DNA of 41,912 nucleotides. Origin: Pseudomonadota bacterium. Its GTDB lineage: Bacteria > Pseudomonadota > Gammaproteobacteria > Thiotrichales > Thiotrichaceae. The position numbers and the translations under genes are program-made. Of this stretch, positions 1 to 9,097 are shown one piece after another (positions within the stretch are counted from its first letter, which is position 1; each line of letters begins with the position of its first letter). The stretch lies in NCBI GenBank assembly GCA_002747435.1, contig PDPH01000018.1, forward strand, positions 1 through 41,912, in the 5' to 3' direction. Below the pieces are notes generated by a model that saw only the letters and a list, made by a program, of their open reading frames with translations, had not been told where the DNA came from and did no database searches.

Positions 1-90
1 CGGAAAACTATTGGCTTTTCAAAATCAGAGGAAATCCATGATAAGGTCATCGGAGAGTTCATTAATCGAGAGTTCTTTCAACGCATCTGA
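1..90 (+). CDS. IS1-family transposase, C-terminal end only (partial at window edge)
   Basis: Frame 1 from the first base is open for 29 codons and stops with TGA at 88-90. The peptide starts RKTIGFSKSEEIHDKVIG, which closely resembles the end of IS1 InsB/InsAB' transposases (RKTICFSRSVEIHEKVIG in E. coli IS1, from memory). In the family this C-terminal segment closes the DDE catalytic domain. The rest of the element lies outside the window, so whether it is intact cannot be judged. The stop is followed within 9 bases by a terminal inverted repeat, as expected for IS1. Confidence 0.85.
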   Translation, partial: RKTIGFSKSEEIHDKVIGEFINREFFQRI

Positions 91-99
91 ATCACTACC
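77..99 (-). repeat. Right terminal inverted repeat of the IS1-family element
   Basis: Read on the minus strand from position 99 the sequence begins GGTAGTGATTCAGATG. This resembles the E. coli IS1 right repeat, which starts GGTAATGACTCCAAC (from memory). It overlaps the end of the transposase frame, as in IS1. The boundary is therefore placed at 99. The next 8-9 bases (GAGGAATTT, 100-108) could be one copy of the target duplication, but the other copy is outside the window. Confidence 0.7.
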
Positions 100-252
100 G
101 AGGAATTTATATAAAGTAAAGTAAGCAGCAAAAATTTCTTCTTCGCCACTTACAAATTCACCCCAATCAGTTTAAAAACGCTTCCACCTGCCGTCAACAT
201 CGTTCGGGCGAGCAAAAACAACCCCTGCCTTAATACCACCAATACCTTACAT
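100..252 (-). pseudogene. Possible remnant of a minus-strand gene broken by the IS1 insertion
   Basis: On the minus strand next to the IS end, one frame reads GGIKAGVVFARPNDVDG and, after a single in-frame TAA at 172-174, DWGEFVSGEEEIFAAYF up to the IS boundary. The amino-acid composition looks protein-like, but no family was recognised and there is no clear start. It may be a decayed target gene, or simply an open stretch in the dusB upstream region, which must also carry the dusB promoter. Confidence 0.2.
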
Positions 253-294
253 TAAGTGGGTCTATAATTACAAAAGCTGCTAAACTCCAGCACC

Positions 295-1299
295 ATGAAA
301 ATTGGCTCATATACACTCAATAATAAACTCATAGTAGCGCCTATGGCCGGGGTGACAGATCGTCCTTTTCGCACATTATGCAAGCATTTTGGTGCAGGTC
401 ATGCGATCAGCGAAATGATAAGCGCCGATACCACTTTATATGCCCAGAAAAAATCATTATACCGTAGCAATTTTGATGGTGAGCTAGCACCTATTACTGC
501 ACAAATCGCCGGTTCAGAACCTCAATCACTAGCAAAAGCAGCACGTTATCAAGTCGCTCATGGTGCACAAATAATCGATATTAATATGGGTTGTCCTGCC
601 AAAAAAGTGTGCCGCAAACTTGCAGGATCAGCACTGCTTCAAGATGAAGAACTAGTAGCTCGCATACTCGATACCGTGGTAGCCGCCGTCGACGTGCCGG
701 TCACCTTAAAAACTCGCTTAGGCTTCGCTAATGGGCAGGAAAATATTTTGCGCGTGGCACAACGAGCTGAACAAGCAGGTATTGCAGCCTTGGCAATTCA
801 TGGACGTACCCGAGAGCAAATGTACACGGGCGAAGCACGTTACGAACTTATTGCTGAAGTTAAACGTAGCATCCACATTCCCGTAATTGCTAATGGTGAC
901 ATCGACACCCCCATAAAAGCCAAACAAGTGCTAGAACAAACTGGCGCAGATGCCCTTATGATCGGTCGTGCTGCCCAAGGTCGCCCGTGGATTTTTCGAG
1001 AAATAAATCATTATTTGCAAACCGGCGAGCAACTTCCTCCACCCAGCATTGCTGAAATGCGTGACGTATTGCTGACACATTTACAAGCTTTATATAGCTT
1101 CTATGGTGAATATTCTGCTTGTCGCATTGCCCGCAAACATATTGCTTGGTATACGTATGGTTTACACAACAGCCATACTTTTCGCCAAAGCATGTACGCT
1201 GAAGACTCCACCGCAGGACAAGCCAAACGCGTACAAACTTATTTTCAAACTTTATTGACTGAAGTAAAGGATAGAAAGTCCACTAATCTGAACGGTTAA
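295..1299 (+). CDS. dusB: tRNA-dihydrouridine synthase B
   Basis: FMN-dependent enzyme that reduces uridine to dihydrouridine in the D-loop of tRNAs, in the cytoplasm. The 334-residue product has the family's TIM-barrel opening (APMAGVTDRPFR, 15-26), the motif NMGCPAKKVC (97-106) with the catalytic Cys100, HGRTR (169-173) in the flavin/tRNA-binding part, and NGD plus MIGRAAQGRPWIF (222-234) near the FMN phosphate. The form 'NMGCPAKKVC...GSALL' separates DusB from DusA and DusC. Length is normal. In many Gammaproteobacteria dusB is followed directly by fis; here it is followed by an unrelated unknown gene. The ATG at 295 gives the standard MKIGxYxL N-terminus. Confidence 0.95.
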   Translation: MKIGSYTLNNKLIVAPMAGVTDRPFRTLCKHFGAGHAISEMISADTTLYAQKKSLYRSNFDGELAPITAQIAGSEPQSLAKAARYQVAHGAQIIDINMGCPAKKVCRKLAGSALLQDEELVARILDTVVAAVDVPVTLKTRLGFANGQENILRVAQRAEQAGIAALAIHGRTREQMYTGEARYELIAEVKRSIHIPVIANGDIDTPIKAKQVLEQTGADALMIGRAAQGRPWIFREINHYLQTGEQLPPPSIAEMRDVLLTHLQALYSFYGEYSACRIARKHIAWYTYGLHNSHTFRQSMYAEDSTAGQAKRVQTYFQTLLTEVKDRKSTNLNG

Positions 1300-1395
1300 A
1301 CGCTACATCCTGTTAACCGCCACCTATTCCCCCCCAAAACCAAACGACTACGTTACACTTCATTTTTTCAGTGCTTGTAACAATCCTTAATTAAT

Positions 1396-1785
1396 ATGCC
1401 TAATAGCACACAATTAATAAAAACTTGGCGTAGTATTTTTTCCCACTGGCGCGCCACTTGGGTATTATTCAGTTATGGCACTTGTGTTATTCAAACCGAT
1501 AGCCGCACTGAACCACGTCAGTACGCTATTCAATTATTGCAACAATGGGGCAAATTTCAAAACAAAACAGATATTAACGCTGCCCAGCGGGTTAAACCTT
1601 ATGAACAGTTAGGCTGGATTGTGACTTCACAGCATGAAAATATTTTCACGTTTATTGGCAAAGAGGAAGTTGCCGCCGATACCAAAGAAAGAACCATGGT
1701 AATCGAATTAATCGGACGTTATCGCTGCGCACAAGATGCCGCAGAGTTGCGTATCATACACTTGGAGCAATACAGTTCAGGATGA
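1396..1785 (+). CDS. Hypothetical protein, 129 residues
   Basis: I do not recognise this family. The product is soluble, with no signal peptide or membrane segment. It is rich in Trp, Gln and Arg near the N-terminus (TWRSIFSHWRATW) and has a segment GWIVTSQHENIFTFIG that looks like two beta strands. It starts at ATG 1396, 96 bases after dusB on the same strand, in the place where fis usually lies, but it has no Fis-like helix-turn-helix. It ends shortly before a perfect hairpin at 1828-1855. The single well-behaved frame between two real genes supports it as coding; a function cannot be given. Confidence 0.6.
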   Translation: MPNSTQLIKTWRSIFSHWRATWVLFSYGTCVIQTDSRTEPRQYAIQLLQQWGKFQNKTDINAAQRVKPYEQLGWIVTSQHENIFTFIGKEEVAADTKERTMVIELIGRYRCAQDAAELRIIHLEQYSSG

Positions 1786-1827
1786 AACATAATGCAATGC
1801 GTCATCCCTATACTGCGACTCAGCACA

Positions 1828-1855
1828 AGCTATCGCTAAATCACTAGCGATAGCT
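1828..1855. terminator. Perfect 11-bp inverted repeat between convergent genes
   Basis: AGCTATCGCTA (1828-1838) and TAGCGATAGCT (1845-1855) pair perfectly around a 6-base loop. The repeat lies between the + strand hypothetical gene (ends 1785) and the minus-strand macroglobulin gene (ends 1874), the usual place for a shared terminator. Neither side has a strong T run, so intrinsic termination is uncertain. Confidence 0.45.
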
Positions 1856-1873
1856 CTTAGAGACTTTAAGGCG

Positions 1874-4800
1874 CTAAGGTGCTTGCACTACAACCTTAGC
1901 CGAAGCCGAACGTCCGAAGGTTTCCGGCTGATACATTTCCTCGGCCTTCGCTGGCGGTACAACAAACTCACCCGGCGTAGTAGCACGCGCAATATAACGG
2001 TAGGTATATACACCACCTCGCAACAATGAAGTAAACGCTTCTGCTCGTTCATCACGCAGGTTCTGATGCTCATACCATGATCCCCACCACCATGCAAACT
2101 GTGGATCATTGTCCAATTCAGAATCAGCATTGACCACCAAAGCAGGATTAATCGCTTCCAAACCAGCAGGCAGCGGATCAACCAAAGCAACATGGTAACG
2201 GTTAGCAGGCGCGAATAGTTGCAGCTCAACTTCAACCCGAGCACCCGCTTTAATCACCCATACGCCATCCTCACGCTGTTGCACATCAGACGCATCATCC
2301 AGTGCTTTATAAGTACGCTTGACCTCAAAGCCATAATTCGCCGCAGCCAGCTCCAGATCTTCGGGGGCATAGCGTAAACCAATGCGATAATACAAACGTC
2401 CAGCGCCATCCTTATCCAGAATCAGATCACTACGCTCGCCTTGCTGAAGTAACCAATCCATCGGCACTTCGACCTTATGCGTTTCAGTGCTGTATCCTTT
2501 AAACGCATGTTGGCCGACAAATTCCTGCCCCAGCCAGCTACGTGCCACAAAATCTGGCGTTTGGTTTTCAAAGGTTTGAAAATACTGATCCAAGGCCAAT
2601 AAAATAAAGGCATTTTCTTGCGTATTGCTCCAACGACCTTTGCGACTATGCGCCTGTAAGCCTTTGACCAGTTTGGGAATCAGATCGGATTTAGGTTGAT
2701 CCTTAATCAAAGCTTCCAAAATAACGCCATCCGCCCGACGTTTTGCGTGCATTACCAAATAATCACCATCACTGATAGAGCTGGCAAAATGTGCGGTAGA
2801 AGCTGTTTCAATCACTCGATTATTGAGGAACTGCCGCAATGTTACCACTTGTGGCTCATATTGCGCATCGCCACTTAATACCATCAGCAACCAACCCACG
2901 GCTTCCAGCGGTAATTTATCGGGGTCACCAGCAGCTTGTAGTAACTTGCTGGCACGCGACCGATCAAAGTCATTGCTCAGACTGCGAACATACAGACTAT
3001 AAGCAATAATGAACTGCCGGATCGCTGGGGGATAATTCGCTGGAATGTGTTGCTCAATCGTACGGATGTATTTCAAGCTACCTTGCAGCATGTCTTGATT
3101 GACTTTGTAACCCTTGTAACTGGCACGAATCAAAGCATGCGCCACATGCACGCTGACATACGGCCAGACTTCTTGCCTTTGAGCCCACAGTGCAAAACCG
3201 CCACTTGCCTTTTGGCGCGCTGCCAAGCGCTTGAAATCATTTTGCATGGATGCGGTAAGTGTCTGTTCATCAGGCAAACCTTCTGCCGCAAAAGCTTGCA
3301 ATACATCGCGCAAGGCAGCCGTTGTCATAACACGCGAGGCGATCTGTTCACTGCATTCGAACGGATATTCACGCAAATAGATAAAAGCATCGGTCAATGA
3401 CTGCACCGCCGTAGAACTCGTATCAATCGCCAAAGCACCAAACTGTGGCCAAACTGCTTTCGGGCTGGCAATCGGCTGACGAATCGCACCTTGATCAATA
3501 ACGCCATAAGTGGCAAAAGTTTCCGTCGTAGCCGGTGTCCATACCGGCAACTCCCCTTGCGCGGCATCTGCATAAGTCGCACTGCGGGCAACCACTTGAT
3601 AATGGGCTTTACCTGCATTGAGCGTATTTGCCGGGAAGCGCACTTCTACCCGCTCATTTGCCGGCACTTGTACCGCAAAACCGCGCTGTGCCAAGCCCAG
3701 ATTATTGGCGCGCATGGCCACTTGTACTTCCAGTGACTCATCTGTTTGATTTTGCAAGACAACAGGAAATTCAAAGCGGTCACCAAAGTTAAGGAAACGG
3801 GGCGCACTAGGACGCACCATTAAGGGTAAACGTGCAATCAAGCTAGACTCACCCGTACCAAAACGCTTAGCATCCTCCACTGCTACGACCATAATGCGAT
3901 AGCGAGTCAGATTATCCGGCAATTGGATACTGGCCTTGGCTAAACCATTAGCATCCGTCATTAAAGAAGGCACAAAAGCTGCTAGCGGATTAAAGTCACT
4001 GCGCAGGCTAATCGCTGCGCCTGCTGCCTCATTGATCGCGCCATAAGCAGCACTGGATTCATCAGCCATCACCCTAGGCATAGGACGAAATGCCATATCT
4101 ACTGCCGCTGCTTTAACAGCAAACCGCCTTAGCATATCTTTCTGCTTTAGAGCATTAGTGTTCAATACCATACCTAGACGTGAATGGTTTGTGCCAATAT
4201 CGGCGGAACGCTCTGGATAAAACACCACCAAAGGATCAGGTAATTGGTAATCACTCAAGGCCAAAATAGCTTCATCCACGACAATCAAGGCCAGTTCTGC
4301 ATCCGCAACGCCTCGCCCGGCAACGTCTGTAACGTGAATACTCACTTCGGTTTCATCGCCCGGTGATAGCTTGGCAACTTGTGGTTCAACCACTAAGCTC
4401 AGGCTACGTTCCGCGAGCGAAATAGGCAGATTAAAGCGACCTACTGCAATCGCAGGGCGGGGTTCAACATGGGTTTCATGGGCTTGTACCTCACTCCGAG
4501 GTGCTTGCCCCAACAAAGTCACTTGCACTTGAACATTAGGTAACCATTCGCTTTTGACCGGAATCGACAAAGTATGGCTGCTACCCTGCATACGGAAACG
4601 CTGCTGCTCTACAAAGCCATTCCGCCCTAAAATCAATAAGCCTTCCGCATCCGCAAAAGGTGCTTGCAGTAAAAGTTGTGCGGTATCGCCCGGAGCGTAC
4701 TTATCCTGATCAGGAATGATCTGTACGGTTTGTAAGCTCACTTCCTCTTGAGTAGGCAGACTATCGCCACCGCCACCACTCACCCAGCGTGTAATACGAC

Positions 4801-7800
4801 TGGCATTGCGCCGCCCTTCCGCATCCATTGTGGTGGCAGTAATGCGGTATTGCCCACCTTTGTCGGTCTTAAAGCGGCATTGCGCCAAGCCTTGGGCATC
4901 AGTTTGTACTTGGCAGCGTTGCACATCGCTAAGTGTCTCATCCTCGCCGGGCTTAAATTGTACCCGTCCTGCTTCAACAATTAGCGGACGACCACCCAGC
5001 GCTTTACCCTCTAAATCAACCGTTAACAAGTCCACCGGCAAAAGCTCACCCTGCTCAACAAAGTAACGTGCTGTTTTCATGCCCACATAGACATCAGCAG
5101 GGTGTAATAGCCAACGGGTGCTCGCACTCCAAGTCTGACGATTAACATCACTCACACTGGCTTGAGCCGTAAATGATAAAGGACGTGCAAACTCACTACC
5201 TTTGGTACTCACAGCCAAATGATGCTGTCCTTCAGCATTGGTTTTACTGCTAAAAGAAGCATTAACCGCATCATGGCCAGTGAATGGACGCCAGTAACTA
5301 AACCACTCTGGAAGGCCAAAACCAAAACTCCAATCAGACTGATTAGGTGGTGTATAGGTACTTGTTTCAGCGCTGACTTGCCATTCCACTGGCGCACCGG
5401 GCAAAGCGCCTCCCGCATAATAATTGGCAGCCACACTGGCATTAACGACCTGATCACCCACAAAGGGGCCAGCCGCCACACTAGCTTTCACTTCAAATTC
5501 AGGAGTACGGAATTCTTGAATTTGGAAGTGGTGAACATAATTAGCGTAATCATTGTCCGCATCCACACTACTTGCAGCCTGTTTGGCTTTTAAAACAAGC
5601 TGCGCTGTTCCCAAATTCGGCGTATCGGGCAGCTTAAAGTGAAGATCAAAACCGCCCAACTGACCTAGTGCCTGCTCGCCTTCTGCTAATTTATTGTTCT
5701 GTGCATCCAGCAGCTCATAAGTCAGTGTACTATTCGCGGGCGGCTGCGCTAAATCCCCGCTGGGAATCAGTTCTTGCTTACGCACCCAACCTTTAATATG
5801 TACCTCTTCATTAGGGCGATACATCTGGCGATCATCAACGACATACCACAAGAAGTTTTCCGATGCTCCGCGTGCTGACCAAGTCGAACCATAACTATAA
5901 ATGCTATCCAGCAGAATAGCGCTATCCTTGCCTTGAGTCGCCTCTAACCAAGTCAAACTAGGCGACTTATCCAGTAATGCCAGTTTAGCCAAACCATTGG
6001 CATCCGTAGTTTGTATGGCACTACTGTTGCCTTCATTGTCTTCCATCACACGGTTCAGTTTGATAGCCACACCTGCTAAAGGTGCACCATCTTTTAGACG
6101 TGAACTCCAAGCCAGTAAGTGCTGATTATCCACATAAGCATCCAAACCGATTTGGGTTGCTTGCACCCACGTGACATAGCGTCGCGGATAGTCATAGCTG
6201 TTTTGGCTATCTGATGTTTCAACACCGGGCAAGTAATCACCTGCCTCCAACATGACTAATAAATGTCCGCGATTTTCATCCAGCCAAGGACTCAGATTAA
6301 TGCGCGTTTCTGCCCATTTATCTAGCTCGGCTTGCACCACTAGCCGTTGTTGCTGCACCACTGGTTCGCCGGGTAAAGGTTTAAGCGCATTACCCCGACG
6401 GATATGGCTATTACTAGCCTCCAACCAGTCAAGGTATTGGGGTAAGCCTTTACTAATATCATCCGTCATACGATGGACGGTCAGCTTAAAACTACCGTAG
6501 TTATTAGTAAAAACAGATAGCTGCGGCTGACCGAAAGGATCTAAAGTTGTAAACTGATCATTAAAACCGTTGGCATTCGAGAAGATAAAAGCAGGTTCTT
6601 GGCTACCTACCTTAAATTCGACCTGAGTATTACCGGTCAACTGCTGCCCGAAGCGGTCTTTCAGTTCAGGCGACAAAGTCACTGTATAATCAGTGCGTGC
6701 CTGCTTTAGTCCCTTGATGATAATGGTATTACCACTGTGCTCCACCTCCATGTCTGGCAAGGCGGGTGAAACACTCAAAAACTGTGCTACATCAATAGTT
6801 TCAGGGATGACATTACTCATTCCCACCGTAAAGTTACTAGCAGGACGACACTCATTTCCCCAGCCACAATGAGTACGCTCAATCACTAAGGGTCCATAAG
6901 TGCTAAACTCGTAAGTTTGGGTAGCTTCCGTCAGGCGCTCTCCTTCCGCAGAAGGCGCTTTGGGGAGAACAGCGACTTTTATGGATGTATTGACAGGCAG
7001 GGCTTGTTCAGGGCGCAAGGCTAACCAATAAGCTGCTTTTGCTTCCTGAGTACGCGCCAACAATGTCTTATTTGCGGCTAATTCTTCTTGACTGGCCAGA
7101 CGCAGCCCCACTGTTTGCTTACCAGCCTGCAATTGAATGAATGGCAATAGCTTTTCTGGATCAATACGCTGATTAAAAATCATTAGCAGTACCGGCTGCA
7201 AGTCAACGCCTGTACCGGCAGGATAGCTTTGCAGTAATTGCACGGGTGGTGTATTGAACTGCCACACGACCGACGCTGACAGTGCCTTGCCCGCCGCTGA
7301 TTTTACTCCCGCTGGCACATCTACCGTAAACTGGGTAGCCATCGGTAAACGCTCAGCCGCTGGTTCAAAGATCAGTGTACGCGTACCTAACCACCGCCAC
7401 TGCCCGGGAATATCAGGGCTAATACGAGCCGGTACTGACTCAGCAATAGCCCCTTCTTGTGTATTCACCGCAACCATAGGTTGATTAAACGTAATACTGA
7501 TTTGACCACTGATAGGCACTTCACCTTCAGGAGCATAACGCAATACTTGTAAAGCTGTTTCCTTAAGATCAGGTGGCGTGGGAGCAGTTAATTCAGCCGC
7601 CGCTGGAAAGCTATCTTGCACAACACTACCCGTTTGTGGCGGTGGTGTACTGCTAGCACGCAGGACAAAACCCTCAGCCTGACTCTCAGTAGGCAAAGGC
7701 TCTAAACCTTGTAATAAAGCATCACTGGCTGCTTCACTCAACGGAGTAGCGGCAGCCAGCGGCGGACGCTCATAGACATCGTCAGCTTGCCCCCCTTCGC

Positions 7801-7975
7801 TGAGCTGGCCAGGAAATGCTTCCAATATTGGTAATTGGCTGATGGCTTCAAATGTTTTTAAGTTCATGGCAGTACCCCCCTTGTTAGCGACTGCCTGCGC
7901 GTGTAACGGTGCACTAAAGCCGAGTATCACGCCCAGTAATAAGCTGAATAAACTTGCTCGGATGGTTTGGGTCAT
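1874..7975 (-). CDS. Very large periplasmic alpha-2-macroglobulin with thioester motif
   Basis: Bacterial alpha-2-macroglobulin (COG2373, YfhM-like), thought to trap invading proteases in the periplasm after cleavage of a bait region. From ATG 7975 the product is 2033 residues and starts MTQTIRASLFSLLLGV, a classic signal peptide ending near APLHA-QA. The upstream ATG at 8023 would put 16 polar residues before the signal, so 7975 is preferred. There is no lipobox Cys, unlike E. coli YfhM. A Pro-rich spacer is followed by an Ig-like domain (ISGQISITFNQPM), a macroglobulin domain (DDRQMYRPNEEVHIKG), the bait and A2M region (RSDFNPLAAFVPSL, LPDNLTRYRI), and the thioester site YPFECSEQ with its Cys coded at 3353-3355 (about residue 1541). 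YfhM is about 1650 residues, so this one is long. The usual partner pbpC is not adjacent; the divergent neighbour is a ProQ-like gene. Confidence 0.9.
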   Translation of the reverse strand: MTQTIRASLFSLLLGVILGFSAPLHAQAVANKGGTAMNLKTFEAISQLPILEAFPGQLSEGGQADDVYERPPLAAATPLSEAASDALLQGLEPLPTESQAEGFVLRASSTPPPQTGSVVQDSFPAAAELTAPTPPDLKETALQVLRYAPEGEVPISGQISITFNQPMVAVNTQEGAIAESVPARISPDIPGQWRWLGTRTLIFEPAAERLPMATQFTVDVPAGVKSAAGKALSASVVWQFNTPPVQLLQSYPAGTGVDLQPVLLMIFNQRIDPEKLLPFIQLQAGKQTVGLRLASQEELAANKTLLARTQEAKAAYWLALRPEQALPVNTSIKVAVLPKAPSAEGERLTEATQTYEFSTYGPLVIERTHCGWGNECRPASNFTVGMSNVIPETIDVAQFLSVSPALPDMEVEHSGNTIIIKGLKQARTDYTVTLSPELKDRFGQQLTGNTQVEFKVGSQEPAFIFSNANGFNDQFTTLDPFGQPQLSVFTNNYGSFKLTVHRMTDDISKGLPQYLDWLEASNSHIRRGNALKPLPGEPVVQQQRLVVQAELDKWAETRINLSPWLDENRGHLLVMLEAGDYLPGVETSDSQNSYDYPRRYVTWVQATQIGLDAYVDNQHLLAWSSRLKDGAPLAGVAIKLNRVMEDNEGNSSAIQTTDANGLAKLALLDKSPSLTWLEATQGKDSAILLDSIYSYGSTWSARGASENFLWYVVDDRQMYRPNEEVHIKGWVRKQELIPSGDLAQPPANSTLTYELLDAQNNKLAEGEQALGQLGGFDLHFKLPDTPNLGTAQLVLKAKQAASSVDADNDYANYVHHFQIQEFRTPEFEVKASVAAGPFVGDQVVNASVAANYYAGGALPGAPVEWQVSAETSTYTPPNQSDWSFGFGLPEWFSYWRPFTGHDAVNASFSSKTNAEGQHHLAVSTKGSEFARPLSFTAQASVSDVNRQTWSASTRWLLHPADVYVGMKTARYFVEQGELLPVDLLTVDLEGKALGGRPLIVEAGRVQFKPGEDETLSDVQRCQVQTDAQGLAQCRFKTDKGGQYRITATTMDAEGRRNASRITRWVSGGGGDSLPTQEEVSLQTVQIIPDQDKYAPGDTAQLLLQAPFADAEGLLILGRNGFVEQQRFRMQGSSHTLSIPVKSEWLPNVQVQVTLLGQAPRSEVQAHETHVEPRPAIAVGRFNLPISLAERSLSLVVEPQVAKLSPGDETEVSIHVTDVAGRGVADAELALIVVDEAILALSDYQLPDPLVVFYPERSADIGTNHSRLGMVLNTNALKQKDMLRRFAVKAAAVDMAFRPMPRVMADESSAAYGAINEAAGAAISLRSDFNPLAAFVPSLMTDANGLAKASIQLPDNLTRYRIMVVAVEDAKRFGTGESSLIARLPLMVRPSAPRFLNFGDRFEFPVVLQNQTDESLEVQVAMRANNLGLAQRGFAVQVPANERVEVRFPANTLNAGKAHYQVVARSATYADAAQGELPVWTPATTETFATYGVIDQGAIRQPIASPKAVWPQFGALAIDTSSTAVQSLTDAFIYLREYPFECSEQIASRVMTTAALRDVLQAFAAEGLPDEQTLTASMQNDFKRLAARQKASGGFALWAQRQEVWPYVSVHVAHALIRASYKGYKVNQDMLQGSLKYIRTIEQHIPANYPPAIRQFIIAYSLYVRSLSNDFDRSRASKLLQAAGDPDKLPLEAVGWLLMVLSGDAQYEPQVVTLRQFLNNRVIETASTAHFASSISDGDYLVMHAKRRADGVILEALIKDQPKSDLIPKLVKGLQAHSRKGRWSNTQENAFILLALDQYFQTFENQTPDFVARSWLGQEFVGQHAFKGYSTETHKVEVPMDWLLQQGERSDLILDKDGAGRLYYRIGLRYAPEDLELAAANYGFEVKRTYKALDDASDVQQREDGVWVIKAGARVEVELQLFAPANRYHVALVDPLPAGLEAINPALVVNADSELDNDPQFAWWWGSWYEHQNLRDERAEAFTSLLRGGVYTYRYIARATTPGEFVVPPAKAEEMYQPETFGRSASAKVVVQAP

Positions 7976-8314
7976 AGAACACGTCCAGTTTTGGTTTAAA
8001 GAAATCCCTCGCTCTTTAAGCATAGCTCAACAAAAAGTGCTGTTCACAAAAAAACTACATTCCAGAAGGTGTCATCATCGCTGAATAAGGATAGCGTTTC
8101 GGGCAAGTAGCAAGGGTCGGTGAAAATTGATATAACGGTACACGATCAATCTGTGCCACAGACATCGTGGATAAAGTGCGGTATTCTGACTGATCATTTC
8201 ATATGATAGAAGTCTGTTACTGGTCATATGCTATCAGGTTCAGTTAAACTTGCCCTAAATCACTCAACCCAAGCAAGTATAAAGCAGCAATCACTGTCTA
8301 CCTATAAAACAACC

Positions 8315-8911
8315 ATGACTGATATACCACCACGTAAGACGCTGACATTAAAACGCAAACCTGTAACAGAAGAGAGCACTTCTGAAGCATCACAAGAATT
8401 GGAAGAAAAAAAATCCAGAGCGATGAAACTGACTGGCAAACGCATTGTTCGCCGAGAAAACACTTCCGAAACTTCGTCACGACGTCCTTCACGCCCGAAC
8501 CATAAACATAAAAACCAAAGTAACAAGAAAAAAGGGCATGCTGGCGGAGCACATAAACCGCCTAATACCCTCAGAAAAAACAGTGAGGATCAAGCACCAC
8601 CCCCCTCTGAATTACAAGCCAAATCTTTCGATAAATTGCTACATGAGCTCTATCCAATCTGGCGTGATTATCGCCCACTCATTCTGGGCATTGAGGAAGA
8701 ACTGTATGGCATTATGCAAAAAAAACACCCACCAGCCTCTAGGCGAGTATTGCAACGCTTGTTACGTATGCACTGCCGTCATGGCAAATACCTGCAAGCT
8801 TTACTAGGGGGACAGGAGCGCTATACCTTAAGCGGTGAGGCACAAGGGGAAATTACCACTAACGAACGGGAGTATGCTCAGCGCACTTTGGAGAGCTACG
8901 AAAAGCGTTGA
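8315..8911 (+). CDS. ProQ/FinO-domain RNA chaperone
   Basis: Cytoplasmic RNA-binding protein of the ProQ/FinO family, which binds structured small RNAs and mRNA 3' ends. From ATG 8315 the protein is 198 residues. The first ~100 are a disordered, very basic, Lys/Arg/Ser-rich tail (PRKTLTLKRKP, NHKHKNQSNKKKG). The C-terminal ~95 residues form the FinO/ProQ domain (FDKLLHELYPIWRDYRPLILGI, followed by RRVLQRLLRMHCRHGKYLQALL). A frame start at 8228 exists, but MTDIPPRKTLTLKRK is the family-like N-terminus. E. coli ProQ has the domain first and a C-terminal tail; here the order is reversed, nearer the F-plasmid FinO layout. The gene diverges from the macroglobulin gene and shares a terminator with atpC. 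Confidence 0.85.
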   Translation: MTDIPPRKTLTLKRKPVTEESTSEASQELEEKKSRAMKLTGKRIVRRENTSETSSRRPSRPNHKHKNQSNKKKGHAGGAHKPPNTLRKNSEDQAPPPSELQAKSFDKLLHELYPIWRDYRPLILGIEEELYGIMQKKHPPASRRVLQRLLRMHCRHGKYLQALLGGQERYTLSGEAQGEITTNEREYAQRTLESYEKR

Positions 8912-9043
8912 TAACTATACCAGCTTAACTGAGCTAATCTGTATTAATTCAACAACCTAACTACCCCGAAAATAACCATGAGACGCATCCCGCGTAAATA
9001 CGCTTATTCACCTGATATGTAGGCTGTAGCAATTGAAACCCGT

Positions 9044-9079
9044 AAAAAAAGCGGCTAGTAATAAGCCGCTTTTCTTTCC
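9044..9079. terminator. Bidirectional intrinsic terminator between proQ-like gene and atpC
   Basis: AAGCGGCT (9049-9056) and AGCCGCTT (9064-9071) form an 8-bp stem with loop AGTAATA. A T-rich run follows on the + strand (TTTTCTTTCC) and seven A's precede it, giving seven U's for minus-strand transcripts. It should end both the ATP synthase operon and the convergent ProQ-like gene. Confidence 0.9.
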
Positions 9080-9097
9080 TTAGAAAGTGTCAACGCT

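Noticed and set aside
4748..5593. Several + strand frames of 78-124 codons opposite the macroglobulin gene
   Set aside because: The minus-strand frame is a clear long gene with family motifs; the + strand frames are composition shadows without ribosome sites.
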